From Pseudooceanicola batsensis HTCC2597 (GTDB taxonomy: Bacteria > Pseudomonadota > Alphaproteobacteria > Rhodobacterales > Rhodobacteraceae): DNA of 64,000 nucleotides. Position 1 is the stretch's first letter. Each line of letters starts with the position of its first letter. Made by a program: the position numbers and the translations under genes. The notes beneath the pieces are model-generated. The model made no database searches and was not told the origin of the DNA. It was given only the letters and a program-made list of their open reading frames with translations. Shown piece by piece: positions 46,514 through 55,889 of the stretch. The stretch lies in contig NZ_CH724131.1 of the NCBI RefSeq assembly GCF_000152725.1, positions 2,205,167 through 2,269,166 of the forward strand, given 5' to 3'.

Positions 46514-47368
46514 TCAGCGCCGCAGCACGCGCCGCCGCCCGGTGACCGGGCCGTCGCTGGCCGCGATCCGCGCAATCGCCGCCTCCATGTCCTCGTAGGC
46601 CACCGCCATGTGATGCGCGTTGGCGTGAAGAATGCGGCCATCGCCCGCGACCAGCGCCACGTGCCCTTTCCAGAAGATGAGGTCGTTCCGCCGTGCCGGT
46701 GCGTCCCGATCCAGCGCCGTGCCCAGCCCGGCGGCCTGTTGGTCGCTGTCACCGGGGCAATCGTATCCGCAGGCGAGGAATGCCGCCTGGACCAGTCCCG
46801 AACAATCCGTCCCGAAGCCGCTGTTGCCGCCCCAGAGATAGGGCACGCCCAGGTAACGCTCGGCCTCCGCAACCGGGTCGGTCGCCGTTTCGGACAGAGC
46901 GGCCAGGGTCGGCATCGGGACGAACCCGGTGCCTTCGGGAAGCGATATCTCGCCCCAGTCGCAGTGGTCGCGATGAACACCGGCCACGGCGACACGGGCC
47001 CCGATCGGCAGGTATCCCGGCGCCGCGGCGCATTTCAGGGCGGGACGGTCGAACCGGTAGCTGGGGGATATGACGCGATGCGTCGGCGGCTCCATCCGGT
47101 CCGAGAGGAGGTCTTGCGCAATATAGCCGACGTAGCCATCCCGCTGAGCATGGCCGAACGCCCAGCCCTTCCTGAACTCCAGAACGTGGAAGCCCTCGCC
47201 AAAGGCGAGTTCGCGGTCCCGCCCCCCCTCGGGGCGGTCGAGGATCGGCGCCACGGGCGCGGAGACGTGGTACAGGTCCGGCGTGACGTACCGCTCCGCC
47301 ACGGTCTGCCCCCGCAGGGAAACATCCGCCACCCGGCCGTTGGATTTCAGGACCCGGCGGTCGTTCAC
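46514..47368 (-). CDS. NlpC/P60 family cell-wall peptidase (C40)
   Basis: Cysteine peptidase of 284 residues predicted to cleave peptidoglycan stem peptides. Two N-terminal SH3b-like regions (about 28-90 and 100-150) precede the catalytic domain: YLGVPYLWGGNSGFGTDCSGLV with the cysteine nucleophile, and GHVALVAGDGRILHANAHH with the histidines. No signal peptide is visible, which is common for this alphaproteobacterial type (YkfC-like recycling enzymes). It overlaps the aminopeptidase gene by four bases, suggesting sequential peptide breakdown. Confidence 0.9.
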   Translation of the reverse strand: MNDRRVLKSNGRVADVSLRGQTVAERYVTPDLYHVSAPVAPILDRPEGGRDRELAFGEGFHVLEFRKGWAFGHAQRDGYVGYIAQDLLSDRMEPPTHRVISPSYRFDRPALKCAAAPGYLPIGARVAVAGVHRDHCDWGEISLPEGTGFVPMPTLAALSETATDPVAEAERYLGVPYLWGGNSGFGTDCSGLVQAAFLACGYDCPGDSDQQAAGLGTALDRDAPARRNDLIFWKGHVALVAGDGRILHANAHHMAVAYEDMEAAIARIAASDGPVTGRRRVLRR

Positions 47369-48750
47369 AGGTCCAGCAGCTCGGGCAGGGCGTCCAGCAG
47401 GGCCCGGGTGCCTTGGCCGACGCCGCCCTTGGGCCGCGCGGGCGCGGCGGCGGGCTGCCAGCCGTAGATGTCGAAATGGGTATACCTGGGCGCAGCCCCG
47501 GCGAAGCGGCGCAGGAACAGCGCGGCGGTGATGGAACCCGCGAACCCGCCCTTGGGTGCATTGTCCAGATCCGCCACCCCCGGCTCGATCATGGTCTCGT
47601 AGGGCGCGTGGAACGGCATCCGCCAGACCGGGTCCGCCACCCGGGCGGCCGCGCCGGCGATCGCCGCCGCCGCGGCGTCGTCATCGACGTAGAACGGCGC
47701 GATATCCGGCCCCACGGCGACCCGGGCCGCGCCGGTCAGCGTCGCCATCGAGACGGTCAGGTCGGACGGAGTCTCGGCCGCGTACGCCAGCGCATCCGCC
47801 AGCACCAGCCGCCCTTCGGCATCGGTATTGTTGATCTCGACCGTCAGGCCGTTGCGGGCCGTCAGGATATCCTGCGGCCGGAACGCGTCTCCTGCGATGG
47901 AGTTCTCGACGGCAGGCACGAGGACCCTCAACCGCAGCGGCAGCTCCAGCGCCATGATCATCCGCGCGAGCCCCAGGACGGCCGCGGCGCCGCCCATGTC
48001 CTTTTTCATGAGTCCCATCGAGACGGCGGGTTTGATGTTCAGCCCGCCCGTATCGAAACAGACGCCCTTGCCGACCAGCGTCAGCATCGGGCCGGCATCG
48101 CCCCATGCCAGGTCGAGAAGGCGGGGCGCGCGGGCGGAGGCCCGGCCGACCGCGTGGATCATGGGAAAGTTCTTCTTCAGAAGATCCTCGCCCGAAGTCA
48201 CCTCGAAGCGCGCGCCGAACTCGGCCGCCAGCCCCGCCGCCGCATCCTCGAGCTGGTCCGGCCCCATGTCGCTGGCGGGCGTGTTGATCAGGTCCCGGGT
48301 CAGCGCCTCGCCGGCCGCGATCGCTTCGAGCCGGGACGCATCCACCCCCTCCGGCGCGACCAGCCGGGCCTTGGCGCCGGACTGGGCGCGGTAGCGATCG
48401 AAGGCATAACCCGCCAGCAGCCAGCCCAGGCATTCCTCGTCCAGCGTGGCGCCGTCCGGCCCGCCGACCAGCCGGTAAGAGCCTTCGGGGAGCGACGCCG
48501 CCGCGCCCGCAAGGGCGAAGCGTGTCCGCGCCCTCTGATCGGCGGTCCCGTAGCCGGCCACCGCCAGCACCGGTGCGCCGTTGCCGTCGGGGACCAGCAG
48601 CACCTCGCCCAGCCCGGCCCTGAATCCGGCCGCCTTGACCCATGTGCCGACCGTGCCGTTCTGGGACGCCGCCCAGTCCTCCAGATCGTCGCTGGCAACC
48701 ACGTGCAGGGGCAGAGCGGTGTCCGGATCGGTGGCGAATTGCAGCGGCAT
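47365..48750 (-). CDS. Leucyl aminopeptidase family protein (M17)
   Basis: Cytosolic zinc aminopeptidase of 461 residues. The metal and catalytic motifs are VGKGVCFDTGGLNIKP (Lys, Asp), MKKDMGGAA (Lys, Asp) and NNTDAEGRLVLADAL (Asp, Glu, Arg). ATG 48750 is preferred: AGGAG lies 6 bases before it, whereas the ATG six bases earlier abuts that site. This divergent M17 branch is common in Rhodobacteraceae next to an NlpC/P60 gene. The pair probably processes muropeptides or other peptides. Confidence 0.9.
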   Translation of the reverse strand: MPLQFATDPDTALPLHVVASDDLEDWAASQNGTVGTWVKAAGFRAGLGEVLLVPDGNGAPVLAVAGYGTADQRARTRFALAGAAASLPEGSYRLVGGPDGATLDEECLGWLLAGYAFDRYRAQSGAKARLVAPEGVDASRLEAIAAGEALTRDLINTPASDMGPDQLEDAAAGLAAEFGARFEVTSGEDLLKKNFPMIHAVGRASARAPRLLDLAWGDAGPMLTLVGKGVCFDTGGLNIKPAVSMGLMKKDMGGAAAVLGLARMIMALELPLRLRVLVPAVENSIAGDAFRPQDILTARNGLTVEINNTDAEGRLVLADALAYAAETPSDLTVSMATLTGAARVAVGPDIAPFYVDDDAAAAAIAGAAARVADPVWRMPFHAPYETMIEPGVADLDNAPKGGFAGSITAALFLRRFAGAAPRYTHFDIYGWQPAAAPARPKGGVGQGTRALLDALPELLDL

Positions 48751-48844
48751 GGGCATCTCCTGGCGTTTGCCCGGAAGCCTAGTTCTAATCCCGCAGCCCG
48801 CAAGGTCCATTCGCCTGTCGCGGGGACGAGAGGGCATCACACCG

Positions 48845-49225
48845 TCACCCCTGCATGTCCCAGACCTCCATCAGCGAGCGCTCACCGATACGCAGGAGCC
48901 GCGACAGCACCGCCGCGAGGGCCACCTCGTTTCCCGTGTCGATACATTCCGTCACGTCCCGCGAGACCCGGCAAAGACTGTTCATGCCCACCTGGTCCGC
49001 GATGCCCGCCAGCGACCGGGCGGCCTTGCGCATTTCCTCGTGACGGTCCTGCCGGTAGAGCCGTTCCGTCATCGAGAGGCGCAGGGCCAGTTCTTCCATT
49101 GCGCGGCAGACCACGTCTTCGGCCCCCGCCTCGCCCAGTTGTTCGTAGAGAACGCTCAACCGGTCCGGGTCCAGACGGACCGGTTCGTCCTGCGGCAGTA
49201 TCTTCACGTCTTCCAAGAATCTCAC
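48845..49225 (-). CDS. Uncharacterised helical protein, possibly degenerate HPt-like
   Basis: All-helical acidic protein of 126 residues. The C-terminal part (EEMRKAARSLAGIADQVGMNSLCRVSRDV in outline) resembles the helical hairpin of histidine-phosphotransfer domains, but the phospho-accepting histidine position is occupied by Arg/Ser, so it would be inactive as a phosphotransferase. Homologue-like start suggests GTG 49225 (VRFLEDVKILPQ); TTG 49243 gives six more residues. No firm function. It stands alone between two divergent or convergent neighbours. Confidence 0.6.
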   Translation of the reverse strand: MRFLEDVKILPQDEPVRLDPDRLSVLYEQLGEAGAEDVVCRAMEELALRLSMTERLYRQDRHEEMRKAARSLAGIADQVGMNSLCRVSRDVTECIDTGNEVALAAVLSRLLRIGERSLMEVWDMQG

Positions 49226-49391
49226 CCCGATCCCGAATTCCAACGCGGCGATCTATGCAGAGCAGCCCTTCCCAAAACCTTTCCCGCCCCGTCTTTTCTG
49301 GCGAAAAATCGTCGCAAATTTGCTTCAACCTCGTCCCGGCGCGGTATAACACCGCTTCAGCGCGCCCGGACGCTTCAGGAAAGGACCCGAC

Positions 49392-50042
49392 ATGCATAAT
49401 GCCAAGCCCCTCCCGAATTACCTCGTCCAGCGGTTCCACGGCTGGAAGGCGACGACGTTCGCGGACAACAAGGCATGGTACAAGCGCCTTGCTGATGAAG
49501 GTCAGCGCCCCCGTGCGATGGTCATCTCCTGCTGCGACAGCCGGGTGCATGTCACCGCCATCTTCGGCGCCGATCAGGGCGAATTCTTCATCCACCGCAA
49601 CATCGCCAACCTGGTGCCTCCCTATGAACCCGATGGGAACCAGCACGGCACCTCGGCCGCGGTGGAATACGCGGTCACCGCGCTCAAGGTCGCCCACATC
49701 GTGATTGTCGGCCATTCGAGCTGCGGTGGTGTGCGCGGATGCCACGACATGTGCGCGGGCCACGCGCCCGAACTGGAGGAAAAATCCAGCTTCGTCGGCC
49801 GCTGGATGGACCTGCTCCGGCCGGGCTACGAGCGCGTCAAGCATATCGAGGACGAGGCCGAACGCGTCCGCGCCCTCGAGAAGGAGGCGGTGCTGACCTC
49901 GCTGCAGAACCTGATGACCTTCCCCTTCGTAGAGGCGGCGGTGAAGTCCGGCGACCTCTCCCTGCACGGGCTGTGGAACGACATCGGCGAAGGCGGGGTG
50001 GAACAGTATCTGCCGGCCGAAAACGCCTTCAAACCGATCTGA
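49392..50042 (+). CDS. Beta-class carbonic anhydrase
   Basis: Zinc enzyme of 216 residues interconverting carbon dioxide and bicarbonate. Zinc ligands Cys47 (CCDSR with Asp49/Arg51 dyad), His108 and Cys111 (GHSSCGG) are all present, with IHRNIANLVPP and SAAVEYAVTALKV in between. No signal peptide, so it is cytosolic and can supply bicarbonate to carboxylases such as acetyl-CoA carboxylase. AGGAAAGGA precedes ATG 49392. Confidence 0.95.
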   Translation: MHNAKPLPNYLVQRFHGWKATTFADNKAWYKRLADEGQRPRAMVISCCDSRVHVTAIFGADQGEFFIHRNIANLVPPYEPDGNQHGTSAAVEYAVTALKVAHIVIVGHSSCGGVRGCHDMCAGHAPELEEKSSFVGRWMDLLRPGYERVKHIEDEAERVRALEKEAVLTSLQNLMTFPFVEAAVKSGDLSLHGLWNDIGEGGVEQYLPAENAFKPI

Positions 50043-50045
50043 GGT

Positions 50046-51683
50046 CTAGCGCAGAACCTGGTCCTCGGGCCAGCGCAGGCGGTGCGTCAGCACGATCTCC
50101 GTATCCTCGCCCGGGGCCATGTCGAAACGCCATTCCAGGACGCCCCGGCGGCCCTCGACATCCGTCTCGGTCGGGGCGGGCCGGGCCTCCCAGGTTATGT
50201 CCAGATCCTCCTGTTCCGAATAGGGCACGCGGTCCCGCAGCCGCACGGTCCAGTCGCGCCCGGTCAGGTTCCGCAGCGTGATCTCGACCTCTTCGTCCTG
50301 TTCGTTCGACCGCGTGATGACGCCCCTGTCCCCCTGCTGGCGGTCGCGCACCACGCGTTCCAGCCGCAGCCCCTCGATCGGGCCGAAGGAAATCTCGGCA
50401 TCGTCACCCTCCGCGATCAGGTCGAGGTGACGCTGCCCGACGAATGTCCCGTCGAGAAAGAACCGGGCGTCCCCGGTGCCCAGGATCAGCTCGCCCGAAT
50501 TGTTCGTGAAACCGGCATTGAGAAAGGCGGTCCGATCCGCGAGCGGCACGGCGCGGGCGAAGATCTCGGGCTCGAGCGAGATCTCCCCCAGCGCAATCTT
50601 CACCGCATCCGCAGCGGTCGCGACGCTGACCGGATCGGGATAGCTGTAGGTGACCGAGAGCCCGTCGAAGCTGGCCGCGGCCTGCACCTCTTCGGCCACG
50701 GGGCTTGCCATGTCCTTCGTCGCCATCTCGGACGCCATGCTCGCCGACCCCCGAACGAGAGGTGCGGGCATCGGCGGCTGCCCAGGGTCGAAGATTTGAC
50801 GCAGCCAGGGCCAGACCTCGCCCGGAACCTGCTGGCCCGAGGGCTGCACGGTCGAAAGCGTCAGCGCGATATCGGTCCAGTTGTCGCCGGTCGACTGCCG
50901 GACGTAGGCGCCCCTCCCGATCATCAGGTCGGGGGCCTCGCCGGTGGTCAGGCGCAGATCGTAGGTGGGCTGCCACGAGGCGGACCCGGTCGAATACGTC
51001 AACGTCATGGCGCCCTCGGCGGCCGTTTCGGCCTGCACCTCGATCGCCAGAAAGGCGCGGTCCTGCGCTTCGGTATCCAGCGCCTTCAGGGCCTGCTGCG
51101 CCTTTGCCAGGTCCTCCAGCGCGTCCTTGACGTCCTGTTCCGCCGCCCGTGCGCGGGTCTCGGCCGCCTGGACCGCGCGCCGGGCCTCCAGCCCCACTTC
51201 GCCGATAAGCGCCACGAGGTCGCGCAGCCGCTCGGGATCGGCCTGGGCCAGCCCGTCGGATTGGCCGATGCCGTCGAGAAACGCGATCCGCGCCCGCGCC
51301 GCATCCGCCTCGATCCGGATGGCGGCCACGGCGTCCCGCGCGGCCTCGACTGCACGCTCCCTTGCGCGAACCTCTTCGCGCGCGGCCTCCAAAGCGGCCG
51401 TTTCCGCGGGGTCCCGGGGCGGGACGTAATCGTCACGGTACCGGATCGGCCCCACGGTCAGACCGGGCGCGGCGACACGTAGCGCGGCGGGGTCGATGAC
51501 CGGCATGTCCTGCACGAGGATGCGATGCCGCCCCGCGGGAACCGAGACGGTTGCGACCCGCGTGAGGGTCGCCCCCTGCGGAAAGACGGTTGCGGCGGTG
51601 ACACGGCTGGAAACGACGAAATCCTCGGCGGCCAGCGGGCCGGGCAGGGCCAGTATCATCAGGGCGGCGGCGAACGGACGCAT
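50046..51683 (-). CDS. MuiA-like DUF4140/DUF4139 protein
   Basis: Secreted protein of 545 residues with signal peptide (cleavage near LAAEDF). The N-terminal DUF4140 (VTAATVFPQGATLTRVA) is followed by an Ala/Arg/Glu-rich coiled coil (about 95-200) and a large beta DUF4139 domain (LTYSTGSASWQPTYDLRL to the C-terminus). The family was named mucoidy inhibitor A; biochemical function is unknown. An envelope role is likely given the export signal. It is divergent from the LysM protein gene by 169 bases. Confidence 0.88.
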   Translation of the reverse strand: MRPFAAALMILALPGPLAAEDFVVSSRVTAATVFPQGATLTRVATVSVPAGRHRILVQDMPVIDPAALRVAAPGLTVGPIRYRDDYVPPRDPAETAALEAAREEVRARERAVEAARDAVAAIRIEADAARARIAFLDGIGQSDGLAQADPERLRDLVALIGEVGLEARRAVQAAETRARAAEQDVKDALEDLAKAQQALKALDTEAQDRAFLAIEVQAETAAEGAMTLTYSTGSASWQPTYDLRLTTGEAPDLMIGRGAYVRQSTGDNWTDIALTLSTVQPSGQQVPGEVWPWLRQIFDPGQPPMPAPLVRGSASMASEMATKDMASPVAEEVQAAASFDGLSVTYSYPDPVSVATAADAVKIALGEISLEPEIFARAVPLADRTAFLNAGFTNNSGELILGTGDARFFLDGTFVGQRHLDLIAEGDDAEISFGPIEGLRLERVVRDRQQGDRGVITRSNEQDEEVEITLRNLTGRDWTVRLRDRVPYSEQEDLDITWEARPAPTETDVEGRRGVLEWRFDMAPGEDTEIVLTHRLRWPEDQVLR

Positions 51684-51852
51684 GTGAACCTCCTGGTCAG
51701 CGTGAGTCGCCCGACTGTCGCCAATGCCGGCCCAAAGGCCAAGTCACAAACGCTTTGAGGCCGCCCGGTGCCGATGCGAACGCCCCGGCACCGGGAACAT
51801 CCGGCGCGGGCTCCCTGTTCTCGGACCGTACGCACCAGAACGGGAGGTCCAG

Positions 51853-53370
51853 ATGTCCAACCCTTTCCACCCCAAGAGCGCCCTCCGGCTCGGCGCCGCG
51901 GCGCTGATCGCCACGGCCGGCCTCGCCACGGTAGCCTCGGCGCAGTCGCGTTGCGGCCAGAGCTACACGATCCAGCCGGGGGACACGCTCTATCGCGTCT
52001 CGCAACAATGCCGGGTGTCGCTTGCCCGGATTATGGACCTCAACCCCTCGCTTGGGGATCCGCGCGACATTTCCGTCGGAACGCGGCTCCAGCTCGTGTC
52101 GGGGGCCGGCCAAAACGGCGCCCCGCCCCGCGACCGGGGCGATCAGTACCGGGTCGAATCCGGCGACACGCTGGCCGAGGTCGCCGAACGCTTCGGCGTC
52201 TCGCTCTTCGAACTGATCAGCGAGAACGATGACGTGAATCCCTTTGCCCTCGCCGTGGGCGAACTGCTCGATATTCCCGGCGACGGCCCCGCGGCCTCGA
52301 TCGGGCTGAGCACCGACAACGGTCCGCCGGGCAGCCGTGTCACGATCGACGCGCGCAATCTCCGACCCTCGGACTACGTCACCATCGGCGTGGGGCCGCA
52401 GGCATCGGAATGGGAGGCCCTCCGCGAGGCGCGCGTGGATGGCGACGGTCGTCTTTCGGCCGACCTCCGCGTTCCCGAATGGTCCGAACCGGGCGACGAT
52501 CTGATCTTCGTCGTCGACACCGACCGCGGCCTGACCCTGAAGTCCGGCGTGTTCGATGTCACACGCTCGGAACCGCTGCCCCGCACCGTGACGCTCGAGG
52601 GGCGGGTCGATGAAGGGACCGAATGTCCGGTCCTGCGCACCCGCGACGGCGACCGCTATGCCCTCACTTCGCGCAGTGTCGGCATCACCCCGGGTGAATA
52701 CGTCCGCATCGAGGGCCGCCGCGCCGACATGGCCTTCTGCATGAACGGCGTCGATACGGTGCGGGTCACCGAGATCGAGGAAGTCGCGCCGCCCCGCGAC
52801 GACGCCGGCGAGAGCGACGGCATGCGCGTCGAGGGCCGCGTGCGCGATGGCGTCGAATGTCCGCTGCTCGTCACCCCCGACGGCGACCACTATGCGCTGG
52901 CCTCGGATCGCGGTGTCACGGTCGGCGAATACGTCGAGGTCCGCGGCACGCGGGCCGAGATGTCCTTCTGTCAGCAGGGCCAGGCCACGATCACGGTGGA
53001 CAGCATCCGCGAGGTCTCTCCGCCTGCGCGCGACCGCGATCCCGACCGCGACGGCGGCATCCGCCTCGACGCGGCCTACCTGGCCGGTCCCTGGGCCGCG
53101 AAGGGCGGCGATTGCAGCCGGCCCGACTTCGACATCACGCGCACCGGATCGAGCGGGCTGGTCATCGAGACCTCGCTCGACGGGGCGCCGCGCACCGGCT
53201 ACGTCGCGCTCGGCGACGACCCGGCGTTCATCTTCGACCAGCCGCGCCGTGAATTCCCGCTCGAGAGCCGCGGACCGGACGGCGTGGCGGTGATGGCGCC
53301 CGATCAGGGCGCCGTCAGCCTCGGCGGCCGGACCATCCGGGGCGACGGCCGGGTCTTCATCCAGTGCTAG
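51853..53370 (+). CDS. LysM protein with duplicated OB-like domains
   Basis: Secreted protein of 505 residues, signal peptide 1-30 (TVASAQ). Two LysM modules (about 37-82 and 98-142: YTIQPGDTLYRVSQQC, YRVESGDTLAEVAERFGV) should bind peptidoglycan. An Ig-like segment (150-240) follows. Next come two similar domains, 246-311 and 324-388, both with EGRV...GxECPxL, DGDxYAL, GEYVxIxG and SFC/AFC blocks. A C-terminal domain with a cysteine at each end (419, 505) completes it. The repeated domain resembles small OB-fold DUF5818-like units. Function unknown; cell-wall association is inferred. Confidence 0.85.
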   Translation: MSNPFHPKSALRLGAAALIATAGLATVASAQSRCGQSYTIQPGDTLYRVSQQCRVSLARIMDLNPSLGDPRDISVGTRLQLVSGAGQNGAPPRDRGDQYRVESGDTLAEVAERFGVSLFELISENDDVNPFALAVGELLDIPGDGPAASIGLSTDNGPPGSRVTIDARNLRPSDYVTIGVGPQASEWEALREARVDGDGRLSADLRVPEWSEPGDDLIFVVDTDRGLTLKSGVFDVTRSEPLPRTVTLEGRVDEGTECPVLRTRDGDRYALTSRSVGITPGEYVRIEGRRADMAFCMNGVDTVRVTEIEEVAPPRDDAGESDGMRVEGRVRDGVECPLLVTPDGDHYALASDRGVTVGEYVEVRGTRAEMSFCQQGQATITVDSIREVSPPARDRDPDRDGGIRLDAAYLAGPWAAKGGDCSRPDFDITRTGSSGLVIETSLDGAPRTGYVALGDDPAFIFDQPRREFPLESRGPDGVAVMAPDQGAVSLGGRTIRGDGRVFIQC

Positions 53371-53393
53371 TCTGAGACGGGAGCCATGATGAA

Positions 53394-53423
53394 AAAGGCC
53401 CCCGTCACGCGGCGGGGGCCTTT
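53394..53423. terminator. Bidirectional terminator between the LysM gene and asd
   Basis: Stem AAAGGCCCCCG / CGGGGGCCTTT with an 8-base loop. A-run on one side and T-run on the other let it serve both convergent genes. Confidence 0.9.
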
Positions 53424-53461
53424 GCTGTATCGAGCGAAGCCGCGGTCGCGGCGGGCCGGTG

Positions 53462-54484
53462 TCAGCCCTTCTTCAGCACCCGGTTGCCCAGCGTCTCGGC
53501 GATCTGCACCGCGTTCAGCGCCGCGCCCTTGCGCAGGTTGTCGGAGACCACCCAGATGTTCAGGCCGTTGTCGATGGTCGGATCCTGACGGATGCGCGAG
53601 ATGAAGGTGGCATAGTCGCCAACGCATTCGATCGGCGTGACGTAGCCGCCGTCCTCGCGCTTGTCGATCACCATGCAACCCGGCGCCTCGCGCAGGATGT
53701 CGCGGGCCTCGTCCTCGTCGATGAAATCCTCGAACTCGACATTCACCGCCTCGGCATGGCCGACGAAGACCGGCACCCGCACGCAGGTCGCGGTCACCTT
53801 GATCGACGAGTCCACGATCTTCTTGGTCTCGACGACCATCTTCCACTCTTCCTTGGTCGACCCGTCCTCCATGAAGACGTCGATATGCGGAATGACGTTG
53901 AATGCGATCTGCTTCTGGAACTTGTTCGGCTCGACATCGTCGGTCGGGTTGTAGATGGCCTTGGTCTGATCCCAGAGCTCGTCCATCCCCTCCTTGCCCG
54001 CGCCGGAGACCGACTGATAGGTCGAGACCACCACGCGCTTGATCCGGGCGCGGTCATGCAGAGGCTTCAGCGCCACGACCATCTGCGCGGTCGAACAGTT
54101 CGGGTTGGCGATGATGTTCTTCTTGGCATAACCCTCGACCGCCTCGGGGTTGCACTCGGGCACCACCAGCGGCACGTCCGGGTCGTAGCGGTAGAGCGAG
54201 GAGTTGTCGATGACGACACAACCCGCTGCCGCGGCCTTGGGCGCGAATTCCTTCGTCGGGCCCGAGCCGATGGCGAAGAGCGCCATGTCCCAGCCGGTGA
54301 AATCGAAAGTGGCGAGATCCTGGGTCTTCAGGGTCTTGTCGCCAAAGCTGACCTCGGTCCCGAGCGACCGGCGCGAGGCGAGCACGGCGATCTCGTCCAC
54401 CGGGAACTGGCGTTCCGCGAGGATGTTCAGCATTTCGCGGCCCACGTTGCCCGTGGCGCCCGCGACGACGACTTTATAGCCCAT
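53462..54484 (-). CDS. asd: Aspartate-semialdehyde dehydrogenase
   Basis: NADPH-dependent enzyme of 340 residues making aspartate semialdehyde for lysine/diaminopimelate, methionine and threonine synthesis. VVVAGATGNVGREML is the nucleotide fold, SGAGKEGMDEL and IANPNCSTAQMV (nucleophile Cys130) are the active-site regions, and the EDG-GGYVTPIECVGD segment is near the substrate site. ATG 54484 is preceded by AAAGGAG. It is downstream of an MFS gene on the same strand, 96 bases away. Confidence 0.95.
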   Translation of the reverse strand: MGYKVVVAGATGNVGREMLNILAERQFPVDEIAVLASRRSLGTEVSFGDKTLKTQDLATFDFTGWDMALFAIGSGPTKEFAPKAAAAGCVVIDNSSLYRYDPDVPLVVPECNPEAVEGYAKKNIIANPNCSTAQMVVALKPLHDRARIKRVVVSTYQSVSGAGKEGMDELWDQTKAIYNPTDDVEPNKFQKQIAFNVIPHIDVFMEDGSTKEEWKMVVETKKIVDSSIKVTATCVRVPVFVGHAEAVNVEFEDFIDEDEARDILREAPGCMVIDKREDGGYVTPIECVGDYATFISRIRQDPTIDNGLNIWVVSDNLRKGAALNAVQIAETLGNRVLKKG

Positions 54485-54580
54485 CTGGAAAACTCCTTTC
54501 ACGTCGGGTCGCGGGCGTATACCGCAGCCGCGACCCGGTGCAAAGCGTAATGCGGTGATGCGCCGGATCAAGGGACCGGA

Positions 54581-55759
54581 TCAGTCGGTCCTGTCTTTGA
54601 CGAACAGATAGACGGCCAGACCGGCCCCCAGCGTGACGGCGTAGTAGAAGAAGATCGGGGTGAAGGCTTCCCACGGCAGGTCGGCCCGCAGCGCGGCGGC
54701 ATCGTAGATCCGCCCCGTGATTACCTGCCCCACGCCGGCCCCGCCGATGCCGCACAGATTGATCAGCGTCACGCCGCGCCCCACCAGGTGCGGCGGAAAG
54801 AACGCGCGCCCATGCGCCATGATCATCGGGTAGTTGCTCAGCGCGAATCCGACGCCGCAGAACAGCAGCACGGCCAGCCAGAAGTGTTCGGGCACCACCA
54901 GCGTCAGGACGATGCAGATCGCGAGCGAGGCACCGATGCCGAAGACGTTGACCCACTTCCGCGTCCCCAGGATCCGATCCGCCGGCCCGTAGACCAGCGA
55001 CCCGAGGATCATGGCGCTTCCCATGATGAGGGTCACGATACCGATCCGGGTGGCGTCAGACCCGAAGACCTCGGCGAAATAGGGCCCGGCCCAGAGGCCC
55101 CGGAGGCCGCCAGCGGGCGCATAGGCGACCAGCATCATGAAGTAGATCGGCCAGACCGCCCGGATCCTGAGCACATCCAGAAGACTGCCCGTCGGGCCGC
55201 CCTCGAGCGGCGGCGGGTCGATCACCCACCGCTGCAGGCCCAGTGCGATCAGCACGCAGAGCGCGCCCATGACGAACATCGAACCCCGCCAGCCGATCGC
55301 CTCGACCGCCAGGGCCATGGGCAGAGATCCCGCCAGGTTCCCCGACTGCCCGACCGCGAGGATCAGGGCGGCCAGCGTGGCGAATCTGGCGGCCGGGAAG
55401 ACCCGCGCCAGAATGTAGTAGGACGCCATCAGCACCGGGGAACAGCCGACCCCGATCAACCCCATGGCCACGGTGATGTGCCAGGGCGCCTGTGCCAGCG
55501 CGAAGACGAGGGACCCGCCGCCGCCGCCCAGCAGCAAAAGGGACACCGCCGTGCGCCGCGGCCCGATCCGGTCCAGCGCCGCGCCCACGGGGATCTGCAT
55601 CGCGGCAAAGGTCAGGAACCACATTCCCGCCGCCAGCGACAGATCCGCCGGGTCGGCGCCGATGTCGCGGTTCAGCACATTGGTGAGGACCGGCAGGAAC
55701 GACCGGAAGAACTGCGACAGAACGTAGCCCGCCACCAGAAGGACGAAATCGAACCGCAT
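54581..55759 (-). CDS. Major facilitator superfamily transporter
   Basis: Twelve-helix permease of 392 residues. The A-loop is GAALDRIGPRRTAVS (helices 2-3) and its second-half equivalent GPADRILGTRKWVNV. The sequence FVLLVAGYVLSQFFRSFLPVLTNVLNRDIG resembles the NarK/YbfB-like branches, but the substrate cannot be told. A 42-codon reading frame with a strong ribosome site ends one base before the MFS ATG. Confidence 0.85.
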   Translation of the reverse strand: MRFDFVLLVAGYVLSQFFRSFLPVLTNVLNRDIGADPADLSLAAGMWFLTFAAMQIPVGAALDRIGPRRTAVSLLLLGGGGGSLVFALAQAPWHITVAMGLIGVGCSPVLMASYYILARVFPAARFATLAALILAVGQSGNLAGSLPMALAVEAIGWRGSMFVMGALCVLIALGLQRWVIDPPPLEGGPTGSLLDVLRIRAVWPIYFMMLVAYAPAGGLRGLWAGPYFAEVFGSDATRIGIVTLIMGSAMILGSLVYGPADRILGTRKWVNVFGIGASLAICIVLTLVVPEHFWLAVLLFCGVGFALSNYPMIMAHGRAFFPPHLVGRGVTLINLCGIGGAGVGQVITGRIYDAAALRADLPWEAFTPIFFYYAVTLGAGLAVYLFVKDRTD

Positions 55760-55760
55760 G

Positions 55761-55889
55761 TCAGGAAGCCGCGTACGGCGGACGCCATGCTGGGGCGCCG
55801 GCCCGCGCGCACCCGGGTCCGAAGCGGGCGATCCCCTCGCCGAAGCCCTGCGCCACCGGCTCGGCGGCGGTCTTGATCCCGAGTCTCAT
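55761..55889 (-). CDS. Possible 42-residue small protein or leader preceding the MFS gene
   Basis: Open frame beginning MRLGIKTAAEPVAQGFGEG, preceded by GGAGAG six bases before ATG 55889, ending in a TGA one base before the MFS start (TGACATG). The product is glycine/alanine/proline rich and resembles nothing I know. It could be a small protein, a translationally coupling leader, or chance. No homologue check was possible. Confidence 0.4.
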   Translation of the reverse strand: MRLGIKTAAEPVAQGFGEGIARFGPGCARAGAPAWRPPYAAS

